Part shown: positions 37,226 through 58,640 of the stretch, piece after piece | Layout: the number at the start of each line of letters is the position of its first letter | Position numbering within the stretch: position 1 is the first letter of the stretch | The notes under the pieces: generated by a model | Seen by the model: the letters and a program-made list of their open reading frames with translations, nothing else | What the model was told of the DNA's origin: nothing | The model's database searches: none | Origin: Siniperca chuatsi | Taxonomy: Eukaryota > Chordata > Actinopteri > Centrarchiformes > Sinipercidae | DNA: 64,000 bases | Assembly (NCBI RefSeq): GCF_020085105.1 | Contig: NC_058055.1 | Coordinates: forward strand, 7,514,822-7,578,821 | Reading direction: 5' to 3' | Program-made: the position numbers and the translations under genes

Positions 37226-40200
37226 ATAATGCCTGAGCTGACTAGTTATCATAACTTATCTGGCAACGCCACCAAACATTACAGACAATACATTTTGTGC
37301 ACCTTACAGGTCAAAAGAGGGCACGACATGGTTATAATTGTAACGTTGCTGAATCTTTGAGGAATTCTATATCTTTACATGATTATTCACTAAATCATTC
37401 ATAGAGAACAAACACTGATAGTCATGCAGGTTGTTTCTAAATTGTTAATTTCCTCACTGTGTCACTGTGGTTACCTCAGTGTTATAACATGTTTTTAACT
37501 AATACATATTGGTCACAAAAAGGACTTGATAGTAAATGATCAAAGTGGAGTAAGACTTTTTGCACACCCACAGTGTCTTCATCACAGACACTTCTGCAAC
37601 CGCTTTCTCTCTTCAAATCTATAGTGTAATAGCCTTACAGGCTCCATTTTCATTTTTGACAGCAGATTTATTGGTTTGTTATTATGGATTATGTGTACAT
37701 TCTTAGTGTGCTGGGATTTCCTGATGCACCAATGACTGTATCCAAAAGAAAGCATCATCAACAACCAGACCTCACTGGGATAAACATTCTTGTTCATTCC
37801 TTGCTTGAGTTGTTCTGAGAACAGCTAGGCTACATATTATCTTAATATATTCTCATAATACAGTACAGCCTTGGTTTTCCAAGTAGGGAGCTACTCACAT
37901 GGCTTTGGATCATAAAAATTGTGGCTAATTTCACTGATTTATCAGAATCATTAATACTTTATTGATCCCAGAGGGGAAACTCTTTTGTTACAGCTGCTCA
38001 CTGTCACATCAGTGCACACAGGAATAGAAGTTCTAAGCAAAGCAAAATATAATACGCTATAATACAGGCAATTTGTCAGAGTTGCAACTGGTCACTCAGG
38101 TAAACAATTGTGAAATATACAGGAGTTGTACTAGAAACATTCAAACTTTTTTTTTACTCTGTAAAAGTACTTTGCCCGGGATAATTCTTGCAGTTTAATT
38201 GTTATCACATAGTTAGTCAAATGAAGCCAGAAGGGATGAAGAGCCTCTTTTTTTTTTTTTTTTTTTTTTAAGAACAGATTGGTTCTGCTCGGTGTGTACT
38301 TGATTCAGTCATATACTGTGGATAACTTGTCAAACCATAACAGTCAACCAACAAGTGACAAGGGGTGTTGGAAAACAATCACATACTTGTTCATTCTGTC
38401 CTGTGCTCTATTGTAGCATCATCAGTATGCTTTGCCTTTGCCTGTCTGAACAGGGCTTCAGCTAGCAGGCCTGTTAACCAGGCTGACTTCTGTATGCAGT
38501 TGCTGGGAAAACTGTCTCTCATTTTAAAATACCCCAAGCTACCAAATTACTATTTTGGTCTGAACAAGAGACAGTGTTTATTTTCTGGAACTGACATCTT
38601 AAAAAGTGGGGACATCTTTGGCACATTCAAACCTTCTGTCTGTGAGTCTATAAGCTAACCAATGGGGTATCTTATTTTCAGGCTAATAGAGTAGATTGCA
38701 CCTGTAGGACCATGAATGTGTATTAACAAAATAATCTCCGCATTACTGCTGCACCTGTCTGACATGAACAGCTGAGTGGTTGTCAGTTTCTTTCTTCAGT
38801 TCTGCCAGTAGCAGCTGCGAAAGATGGCTTCTCCATAGTCAGTTCTATATTGGGGATTGCGTGCATATGTTTTTGCGTAAGAGTGACAGTAAGTCGGAAA
38901 GCTGTACTATTGTGAATTTGTCTCTTAATGCTTAATTTGATTGTATCTTCCTGGCTCATAGGTTTCAGCATTGAAAGACCAGGGCAACAAGGCACTGAGT
39001 GCAGGAAATATTGATGAGGCTGTACGTTGCTACACCGAAGCTTTGGCCCTTGACCCTTCAAACCATGTCCTGTTCAGTAACCGCTCAGCTGCCTACGCCA
39101 AGAAAGGCAACTATGAGAATGCTCTCCAGGATGCCTGTCAAACCATCAAGATCAAGCCTGACTGGGGCAAGGTGAGATGTCATTTGTTCTGCCATTATTC
39201 TGTTGACAAGATATGTAGGAATTAAAACTGAGAAGGCAATTTACAGTCTTTCAATTTTGATCAACCAGGGCTACTCCCGCAAAGCTGCAGCATTGGAATT
39301 TCTTGGCCGATTGGAGGATGCTAAAGCAACTTACCATGAGGGACTCCGGCAAGAGCCAAATAATCAGCAGTTAAAGGAGGGTTTACAGAACATTGAGGCC
39401 CGGCTTGCAGGTAGGAACTGTTGAATTTGTGGTGTCTTTTAGTCTACGGAAAAAGTGGCATTAGGGTGTGAAAATTGTGTGACTCACTTTTCCCTCCTAC
39501 CTGGGTAGAGGATTTAGAGATGGTTGCTGACAGGATCACTAAAGTAAAATCACATTGTGAGTGCTCAAGTTTCAGAAGGAGTGTAGGCAGTCCACTTGGG
39601 TTTTGAGTGTTGTGATTCATTCAAACAATGGACAAGCAGTAGGGCTTACAGAGGTGAGAAAGCTCTAGCGAATTTAATCCTAGACCAGTGCAAGATGGGT
39701 GGGCATCCTGAGTGCTACTTTGTGACCATATAAATTACACTAATAAACATGAATTTTTGCTTTGCCAGAGAAATCAATGATGAACCCCTTCGCCATGCCC
39801 AACTTGTATCAGAAGCTGGAGAGCGATGCTCGGACCCGTGAGCTATTGTCAGATCCCAGCTACAGAGAACTGCTGGAGCAGCTCAGGAACAAACCATCGG
39901 AGCTTGGCACGTATGTGCATTTTCAAAAATGTGTCAGTTTTAACAACATTCTCTCATTTAAGATTAACAAATTATGTCTTGCGGCAGGACTGAAAAACAA
40001 CTACTTTGGGTAGTTTGTGAATTGCACGAAAGTCTAGAAAAGTATTGAGAAGTCTTGCTTAGTGCCAGTACAAGACTTTGTAGGCCCACTGTCATTCCAT
40101 ATATTTATTTGATATTGTGGAGCTTCATCTTCTGTGTTGTCGCTCAATAATCATTAGCATACATAATACTGAAAAGGGGCCAAATCTACAAGATTAGAAT

Positions 40201-43200
40201 AAATCAGAATCAAAAATCAAGTTAATTCTGAAAATGTGCAGTAGCCCTGAATACAGTGGCATTAGAAATGCATTTGGTTGCCTGACTGTTTTGCAGGAAG
40301 CTGCAGGATCCCAGAGTGATGACCACACTCTCTGTGCTGCTGGGACTGAACCTCTCCGAGATGGAAGAAGAAGAGGAGCCCACTCCCCCTCCTCCCCCCA
40401 AACCAAAAGAGACTCAGCCACCTCCTCCCAAAGAGGAAGACCTTCCCGAAAACAAGAGAAAGGTAAATGAGTTTATCATACTTTCCACTGTTAATGAGTT
40501 TTCAGCCATTTGGCCTCTTCTGATAAATCCCCTTTTCTGAGTTTTTTTAATACTCTAATTTCCATTTTTTTAACAGGCCTTGAAGGAAAAAGAACTTGGG
40601 AATGCTGCATATAAGAATAAGGACTTTGAAACAGCGCTGAAACATTATGAAGAAGCAGTCAAACATGACCCCACCAACATGACCTACATATCTAATCAAG
40701 CAGGTACATATGTTCACATGTTGGAAAACAAATACCAGCCTCACACATTTTAGCCGATTGACCCATATAGTGCATAAAACAAACAGATAATTCAGAATTT
40801 TTCATATATAGAATTAATCAGTGTTGTCCACCAAGAAAAATCCTTGGATGGAAAAAATCTCCTTCCCAATCAGACTTTGTGATAGGTTGGAGTTCCTGCC
40901 ACTGGGCTGACCACCACAACTAAATTCTGGAAAATGGAAAATTCTTTAAATGCAAATTATGTCACGTTATTGATGTGAGCTTATAGGTTGGTTAGGGAAT
41001 CACTCCGAAATATGAAATGCACCAAAATACTGTCTTACTTTTTATATTGACACTTTAGCTCATTTAAACCGGAACTGAAAACTGGCATGATTATAACTTT
41101 TAATTTAAACTTTTAAATTTTAAATGTGTATTCCTTTTTATTATCCCTTCAGCTGTGTACTTCGAGAAGGGAGATTTAGAGAAGTGCCGAGAGCTGTGTG
41201 AGAAGGCCATTGATGTTGGCAGAGAGAACCGGGAAGACTACAGACAAATTGCAAAGTGAGTTCTGTAAGAAGTGGTTGTTTTTTTTTGTTTGTTTTTTTT
41301 TTCCCCCTCAGAACAAATGTTGAGGCCACATAATATATTTACTCTAATCTGGATGGAAAAGACCATGCAGCTAACCAGCACTTGACAAGAGAAATAGTAT
41401 TATACAAGAACCATTGGGTGGCAGTGTTGCTCTATTACGTCCCGCTACAAACTGGCCAAAGATGATGTGGTGATGTACAAATTATCTGTCTATTCAACTT
41501 TAGAATTTTGTTCAAGAGCACAAAGGTGGTTGTGTGACTGTGATTCTTGTTGTTTGTTTCAGAAGAATTACTATTACTGAACTGTCCTTTCCTTAAGTAA
41601 AGAGCTCCCCCATTCATAGTTTTTGGCTTTTGATTTTTTTTTTTTTTTTTTTTGAAAAACAAGAACGAAGTCAGATCATTGCATTCTGATGCAATAATAT
41701 GTTTATCTTCATCTGTCTCCTCCTCCTCTTTTTATAGGGCCTTGGCTAGGATTGGCAACTCATACTTCAAGCAGGAGAAATACAAAGAAGCAGTTCAGTA
41801 TTTCAACAAGAGTTTGACGGAGCATCGTACTCCTGACGTCTTGAAGAAGTGTCAACAGGTGCAGTGCAAGCTGATTTTCCTAGTTTCCCACAGACAGTAT
41901 TCATTTATCCAGACTTTTTAAGTTTTTTTTTTAAGTGGATTTTTTTTGTTGTTGTTGTTGTCAGACCTCCATGTGGATAGGGAATTAAAACACAAGTGGG
42001 CACTTCACTTATACCTTGATACTGTAATTGGTTCTGCAGGCAGAGAAGATATTGAAGGAGCAGGAGAAAATAGCCTACATCAACCCTGAATTAGCCCTGG
42101 AAGAGAAGAACAAGGGCAACGACGCCTTCCAGAAAGGTGTGTGTAATAGTTGTAGTGCGTGTTAGTTGATTGTTGTCATTCGATTCTTCTCTTAAGAACT
42201 TGTACAGAGATAAACTCCTCTTTTCCTTCCCACAGGAGACTACCCCTTAGCCATGAAACATTACAGTGAGGCCATCAAGAGAAACCCCAGTGATGCCAAA
42301 CTCTTCAGTAACAGAGCTGCCTGCTACACAAAGCTGTTGGAGTTTCAACTTGCCCTGAAGGTAAAGTGCATCCTTAGCATACATCTCTGTGAGTCAGTTA
42401 ATGAAATTCTAACCTGACAAAAAAGTGCCTCTTAATTTTATTGCACGTTAAAAATTACCTCATGATGATCTTTTTTATTTGTCAGGATTGTGAAGAGTGC
42501 ATCAAACTTGAGCCCACCTTCAGTGAGTAGGAAACTTTGTATTTATTACCATTTAATTAACATTTTGCTTAAAGAACTTTTAATAAAGTAGTGTTTTATA
42601 CTCTTAACTGTTAAAGTTTAGATTCAGGACAAATCATTCTGATTTTACACCTAATTTAAACACATCTGTCCACAGTAAAAGGATACACACGTAAAGGAGC
42701 TGCCTTGGAGGCCATGAAAGATTTTTCAAAAGCCATGGATGCATACCAGAAGGCTCTGGAGCTAGACTCTTCCTCAAAGGTATTTTAAAGGTTACTACAC
42801 AGTTCAGAAAATTCTGGAAAAATATCTTAGATATATGACAAAACATTTTGGAAAAGAATGGAAATATGAGTGTATTTACATGATATTACATTTTCCAGTA
42901 AGGCTTAACTGTTCCTGGTTTAGTACTTAATCTAGTTACTGCTCTAAATAATAGGTCGTTATCTGAATGACTTTTTTTAACTTTTTTTACTTAATACCAA
43001 AGTAATGTAAAAAGTAGTGTGACTTAATTGCTCTTTCTTGAAGTAATAGGTTCAATAATCTGTCACCTTTCTGAAAAAAGGTAACATGGTAAGTATTTGT
43101 AGTATCGGTAGGGGTAAGATGACCATCAAAGTAAAATCTGAGCTAATACTGAGCACCCGAATCTATAAAACAAATCAGGAAGTTTGACAAAGTATGACAT

Positions 43201-43625
43201 TTAGAAATATTATTTGTTGATGGTGTATTAAATCGTGTCCATATTTTCTGGGTAATGAAATGAAGAGGCTTTTTTGCCTTCTCCGCATTCAGGAAGCCAC
43301 AGAAGGCCTGCAGCGCTGTATGGTTAGTCAGGCCATGAGGAATGACAGTCCTGAAGATGTGAAGAAAAGGGCCATGGCTGATCCCGAGGTGCAGCAGATT
43401 ATGAGTGACCCAGCCATGCGCATGATCCTTGAGCAAATGCAGAAGGACCCTCAGGCGCTTAGCGAGTAAGTTTGCCAACTTTTGTGCCACTTTCTGTCTG
43501 CATGAAGAATTTAATGATTATTAATGATCATTTTTTTCTCTTTGATCCTCAGCCACTTAAAGAATCCAGTTATTGCTCAGAAGATTCAGAAACTCATTGA
43601 TATCGGACTGATAGCCATTCGTTGA
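36236..43625 (+). CDS. stip1: Stress-induced phosphoprotein 1 (HOP co-chaperone)
   Basis: STIP1/HOP bridges HSP70 and HSP90 in the cytosol and passes client proteins between them. Fourteen coding exons join in frame: 36236-36244, 38962-39171, 39269-39410, 39769-39910, 40297-40462, 40577-40703, 41153-41255, 41738-41858, 42040-42136, 42236-42360, 42486-42522, 42676-42779, 43293-43465 and 43553-43625. The product is 542 aa (human 543). Domains: TPR1 (about 4-118), DP1 (about 130-190), an acidic and Pro-rich linker ([12 protein letters not shown]), TPR2A, TPR2B, and DP2 ending in GLIAIR. The TPR1 carboxylate-clamp residues K8, N12, N43, K73 and R77 are all present. Exon 1 carries only three codons (MEK), followed by a 2.7-kb intron; exon 11 is only 37 nt. 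All introns are GT-AG and no break was seen. Upstream heat-shock elements suggest HSF1 control. Confidence 0.97.
37192..37223. repeat. Poly(A) tract in stip1 intron 1
   Basis: 32 uninterrupted A. A 22-base poly(T) tract lies further on at 38,248-38,269 in the same intron. Confidence 0.9.
37938..38070 (+). repeat. RSg-1-like LINE-tail repeat, copy B
   Basis: Second copy of the element at 29,453-29,590, in the same orientation, inside stip1 intron 1. It starts with 'atcagaatcattaatacttt' and ends near 'gctataatacagg'. Confidence 0.75.
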
Positions 43626-44670
43626 TGAGAACCAAGAACCAGTTGTGTGAAGAAACAAAACAACCAATCCAAAACAACAGTGGAACAACTTTCAAATCCC
43701 TCCCCATATATTACATCCTCTTTTCTTGCCTTCAAATTCAAAATTATATTGTCCTTAGTCTCACTCTGAGACTTTCTGTGTATCTTATGTTTTTTAAAAA
43801 AAAATCAGTTTCACAACTTTTACAGTGTATTTAAGAAAGCAACTTGTATGTCATCTGGAAAACTTCAAGACTCCAGAAAACTTCATCTGAAAAAACTGCA
43901 GTCGTGTACTGATGCTTAAATACATCTTAAAGTAAACCGCACAATTCAGTGCACCAGCACGCTCAGTGTTTAAAGGGGAAATCCACCCTAAAGCAGTTCA
44001 CATATTCCTGTTGATTCATGGTTTTAAGGAAATGAAACAAAATACAACAATTTCTACACTCAAAAATCAAGATTGTAATGTAAATCACAAATTGAAATTG
44101 TCAACATTGGTCATCGGTCTTAACTCTTGTGTTTTCTTAAAGGCTTAAGTAAACATGGTGCTTTAAAGTTTAAGTTTGTGTTCCTCAGTGTTCCCTCTCT
44201 TTTGGTCATCTCCCACATCTCAGGTGGAAAGCTGAATCTATCCCATCTGCTGGCCACTTGTAAGCATGTTGGGTATTATTTTTGTATTTATCTAAAATAT
44301 TTGAAGGGAGTTTTTAAGCCTTACTGTCTTTGGCTTAACAGTTCATATTATTTGTGTAAAGCTAATATCAGGAAAGTGTTGAGCGTTTCCTTGATTGTAG
44401 TGAAGAGAGGATGGATCTAGACAAATTGTAACTGGGACTGGAAGTATACTACTCAATGCCTTTAAGAGTCTAGGGAAATTTTGCCATGATAAAGGATTTA
44501 AGAGTGATCCATAATGGTTTATTAAACAAGTTCATAAAGCAATTAAGGCAGCCATGTTGTTTCTGTGTTAGTCAAAATTAAAAACTTGGAGGGAAAGCTT
44601 TTGTGCCAATTGGAAGTATCAGCAAAGACTATCAGTAAAAATCCCAAGATTTCTGTGGGAAATAAACTGC
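43626..44670 (+). other. 3' UTR of stip1 (inferred)
   Basis: Runs from the TGA to a canonical AATAAA at 44,661-44,666. Contains 'tttaaaggggaaatccacc' near 43,969, which looks like the end of a MITE related in its terminus to those at 21,838 and 62,259, but no partner end was found. Confidence 0.45.
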
Positions 44671-46050
44671 TCTGTGAGTAAGACCATGATGAGTTGACCT
44701 AACACAAGAGTCCTCCCACAGTTTCATGTTTTGGTGATCAGGTTTAAACTTTGTTCAGGCAACAGTAGGTGTGCTGATAATTGAAGTCAAAGTAGATACT
44801 TTTGCCTGGCCTCAGATTTTAGCTGAAACTATTTGACAATTTACCTGGCTTGAATATTACATGATAATGGGAATAATGTGATAGTTACGGGTGGATTTGC
44901 CTTGCTAAGCTAGCAAACATTGGTTGAGTAATGGGGGTCGCAATTATCTCACTTCATGATGCATCTTTAATGTTTGTCGGCTTGTCTTAAAGACCTGAAG
45001 CCCCAGTGCTACCTGTCACTACTTCCAAATGTGTATTTCGCCCAGCAAGGCAATTCTTTTAGTAAATTGTGCCAACCTCCCACAGCGGCAGCACGATCAG
45101 CTTCTGTTTTCAGAGAGGAGATACATTTAAGTGTTAATATTGCTATTAACCATTATGCCACACGTGGCTTCAGATACCTCAAAGTCACTACATTGTCATA
45201 GTATCTCTGCTGTGTTTTCCATGAGGCACTCAAGAATTAGAAATGAACTGCGACACCTTTTTGTTTTCACATTTCCATTTTCTTAAATTCTCTAACTTAG
45301 AAATGGGGGTGTGGGCATTTTTACCATCAAAGTCCAGTTGTAATCATAAACTACATGCAACAAGTGTGGTAATCTCACATGATGTAAAAGAAACTGTCCC
45401 AAGAAGTGTAATGTACTAATGGAAATCAGTTGTACTGTGAAATATACAGTATCTGAATGTATTTTAAAGGTCAGTGGTGGCTTATTTTTGTCCTGGAAGA
45501 TCAACAAAGTTGACATTGACTCAGTGCAGTAGTAGACCTACATTTTATAGTAGGGTCTTAGTCACCTTACAGTACACACACCAATAAAAAGTAAAATGGA
45601 GAGATTCTTCATACAAACATAAATATTTATGCTTGTCACTGTTCATACACTTAAATAAAGTGTACATTTTCATCTTCAACATACTGTTAATAGATGTTAG
45701 TATATATTGGCAGTTATCTCCCTCCATAATGTAGGCATGCCGAAGTTGAATGTATGCCTTGCATCACAAATGTCTATAACAAAAATGAAACAGTGCAAGA
45801 CAAAGTGTGCACACAGTATGTATGTCAGCTGTAGTGCTTAACAGTACTTACAGGGTGCTGACGACTCTGGCCCCACAAATCTCCTATGTGCCATCCTAGG
45901 GCCTAGGCCATGCATGTATTGCCCATTTAGGCGTTCATGTCAACTTATTTAGTTTTATATAGTGAATAAATGTACACCTATTTATCTGGGGGGGGGAAGG
46001 TTCATCAACTGACATTGAAACAGGATCTAATCTAGCCAGTTCTCTTGTGG
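44671..46050. other. Intergenic DNA between stip1 and rps6ka4
   Basis: No gene recognised. Further AATAAA hexamers at 45,654-45,659 and near 45,964 could serve longer stip1 transcripts. A G run lies at 45,988-45,996. Confidence 0.5.
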
Positions 46051-46059
46051 TCTAGAGCA

Positions 46060-46110
46060 ACGTCGCTCCGCCCACACCGAGGGTTCACGTGACTGACCGT
46101 CGCCCAGGTT
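46060..46110 (+). promoter_or_regulatory. Probable rps6ka4 promoter core
   Basis: A locally GC-rich patch with a GC-box-like 'ctccgccca' and a palindromic E-box TCACGTGA (46,085-46,092, bound by USF/MITF/TFEB-type factors), about 0.9 kb before the ATG. The start site itself is not shown by the sequence. Confidence 0.4.
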
Positions 46111-46985
46111 GTGTCGAAAGCATCTTGGTATTAGCAGTTAGCTAGCAGCTGACAAAAATATAAAGTGAAGAGTAAATATTTTTTACAATTGATGAATTAT
46201 TAACGTGGCTCTAGTGGAGACAAAGAAGATAAGGAACTACCCAAACTGGCCTTCTCCAGCATGGTCTGATAGCTGATATCTGAAGAGGCCAGTTAACATA
46301 GTTAACTAAACATTAGCGTTCGCTAACGTTTAAACTTTGACGGGCAACAGCAGCAATTCGCTAGCTAGTAGCTAGTTTGCCAAATTACTACTACCCAGCT
46401 AGCTAGGTAACATGTCTTGTTATTGTAGCAGTTATGCTAACTAGCGTTGTAAGTATTTACGCATTGGCTAATAACACGTTATTTTGACCCGTCGTTTATG
46501 TAAAACCAGCGTTAACGTTATTACTAAGTAACGTCAGCTAACTTACGAATAATGTCTTCTGCTAAGCAGCTTATGCTAACGTTAGCCACTTAAACTTCAC
46601 TGTAACTAGCATACACAGTTACTCAAAATCAGTACTGGTGCTCTTTCTCATAGCATAATAGTGAAATAAAGCTAACAGCTAGTAATCAGCTGTAATCTGA
46701 ATAGCTACACGTCTGTGTTTTCTGATTGATTTCGGCCAATCACATGAGATAAATAATGCGAAACACCAGGATGTCAAACGGATGGGGATTAACGTTACGG
46801 CAGCAGTATTGTCTAGAAAACACAGCTGTCCGGTCATTTCGATAATCCTTGTATTCATAATGCAGCTACAATAGATGTTTGTAATTGCTGAGCGTGAAGT
46901 GTAACAACTTGTAAATACTAAAACATTTCGCTACCCAGTTATCTTAAACAGTCTGTATAGGCTATAGTCTACTTTTCTTTAAGTT
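46111..46985 (+). other. 5' UTR or 5' intron region of rps6ka4
   Basis: AT-rich with many 'gctaacgtta'-like words and no coding exon. A noncoding first exon with an intron may be hidden here, since the ATG is preceded by 'tttctttaag', which could be an acceptor. Confidence 0.4.
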
Positions 46986-56340
<9,355 letters not shown>

Positions 56341-58251
56341 CCTGAATGGCAAGGGAGAGAACAGCAGGAAAAGGAAGTGGTATGTGCTTATACTGGCAAC
56401 ACCATGTCCTCCAGTGGTGATAGGGTCACCCAGTTCCAAAAAAACATAGAGACAAACCAAAAGACTGGTTTAGGTTAGTGTAAAGTTTTCAGTACAAAAC
56501 GAAATTCCACTTTTTAACCGCAAAGCAGTGTCATTCATCATGCCGTATTCTCCCCAAACCAAACATGTATTTTCCTTTCGTGGATGGAAGAGAAGATGGT
56601 AGAGGTCTAGTTTGGCATCTTTAAGATGTACAGAAATCTGTGGCCTTGAGAAAAAATAATACTTATTCAGTATTCGCTCACCATAATATGGTGATATCAC
56701 ACACTAAAAGTTAAAAATGAGACATTTGCCTATTTTCACTGTGGGTAAGAAATAGTGCCTGGCTATATAGGGATAAAGGGAAAAAGGAGCCATAAATGAG
56801 CAGAAGCCATATATACAGCAAAGCAGTGAATATATCAATTGAGCCGTTGTGAATACACACAAATTTGCACATAGCAAATGATTAGTCCTTCCAGGAATTA
56901 GCAGGATTTATCCACTGATTGTATCGGGTTATTTTTAACTTTGCCACACTTATAATTATACTTATATATTTGGCAAAAAAATGGCAAAAGTTTGGCCACG
57001 GAATGCTAGATGTAGGCACTCTGCTCTGTAAAGATAACAGTTTTGTGGAAACTTCGATTTTTTTGCTTTTCTCAGTTGTTCTCTCAGTTTAGGTTGAGCA
57101 AAAATCTTATCTGTTTGCACTATTTGGAGAGGATGTAAATGATCAAACGGTCCAAAAAAAAAGAAGCTAATTGCTGGAAGGACTGAGCGCAGAGGAAATG
57201 CTTGTGATATGTATAACCTTTGAGATTGCAGAGGATGAATAATGCTGTAGTGGAAATCTTCTCTATTGGATGCATGCTGTTTTATCTGTGTCAGTCCTAA
57301 GGGCACTGACTTTGCAAAGCAGTTGCACCTCCAATACACTACCAACTCTACAGATCCCACTGAACACAACGTGGACATGTCTTGATCAATGGCTCTGATA
57401 AAGTATTTTGAGTTTGTCAGAATTTGACTTGAAGTGGTCGCAGTACTAACCAAGTGTCTAACAGTAGCACCTGTAAAAACCGATGAAGACACAGAAGCAG
57501 TCACGAAAGAGTGCGATTTTCTTGTCATACTTGCTGTAAATTACTCGCATTATTGTGCCGGTCTGAAAATTTCTAGCATGCTAATTTGTTGTGATGATGA
57601 CCTGTAAGAACTTTTTCTATATTTTGGTATCTCTGGCTCACTAAGGAAATGTCACCAAGAATGTTTTTATGCTACCAAGTGCATTGAGTTTGCACTTAGA
57701 TTGGAGTAAAATCCATTTTGGCGATTTTGTGTGTGCATCGTCTTGGGCTTGTGAATTTTAAAAGTGTCTTACAGTTTTCTCTTGCCCTATTGGACCAGCG
57801 ACATATGTGGCTATCACAAATACAATCTGATTTGATACATTGACATATTGTTGCCCTTCAATTAAGCTCAGCTTGTTGTCACCTGGGCTGTAAGGGTCAC
57901 CCAAATATGTGTTTTTACAGATGTAGTTTTAAAACATTGTATGGCTTTGGAATGCAAATTATGTTACAGAATGGGACATAATAATGATCTGTTGTGTATA
58001 TACTCATCCTTGATTTAGAGCAAAAAAAAATGATGTAATGATTTGAATTTCGACAACTGTTTTAATGGTATAGTAGTCTCCTGATGTAATTATGTTTTTA
58101 TTGGACTTTTTCTTTTTTACATGTTGCACAGTCAGTTGATCAATTAAACACATTTCAGCTTTAAAGGTGCTTTCACTGATATTTATTGCATATAATTGAT
58201 TTTAATGCTGTGGTAATGGGATTGATGATTAAATGGGCTCTTGTGTACCAG

Positions 58252-58254
<3 letters not shown>

Positions 58255-58300
<46 letters not shown>
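58255..58300. repeat. (TG)n(GA)n compound microsatellite
   Basis: About 16 TG units run straight into about 7 GA units, inside the inferred rps6ka4 3' UTR. Confidence 0.95.
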
Positions 58301-58612
58301 CTTGAGTGGCGCTGGGAGTTTGGTTGTACTGATATTTCTCTACCAGATGAAGCAATTTTTGCAAGTTACTGTATTATTTTCTTGTTGTTTTTTGCTGCCT
58401 TTGTCTGTTTGAAGGTAACTGGTTGTTTGTGTTTGAACATTGACATTTTTACTTAAGAAACTGTGCTTTGATTGGTGTTGATATTCTTTTGTTGTAGTAA
58501 ATGATGTTTTTCTTTTGTTTTTTTTGCGCATTACTATTTTACTGAGATGCACTGTCACTGATGTTGTAACTGGGAATTTCTCTTTTGCACCAAGATTTTT
58601 TGGTTGGTGCAA

Positions 58613-58618
58613 AATAAA
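58613..58618 (+). other. Poly(A) signal AATAAA, rps6ka4
   Basis: Canonical hexamer followed by the TG-rich 'gcttgtgtgttttgtctttt', as expected downstream of a cleavage site. Confidence 0.6.
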
Positions 58619-58640
58619 CAGTACTTTTAAATATGCTTGT

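Larger units (their letters stand above)
56341..58620 (+). other. 3' UTR of rps6ka4 (inferred)
   Basis: About 2.3 kb from the stop to an AATAAA at 58,613-58,618. A 188-codon minus-strand frame at 56,962-57,528 resembles no protein and is treated as chance. Confidence 0.55.

Noticed and set aside
56962..57528. 188-codon minus-strand frame, the second-longest in the window
   Set aside because: Lies within the inferred rps6ka4 3' UTR, antisense, with no recognisable domain.
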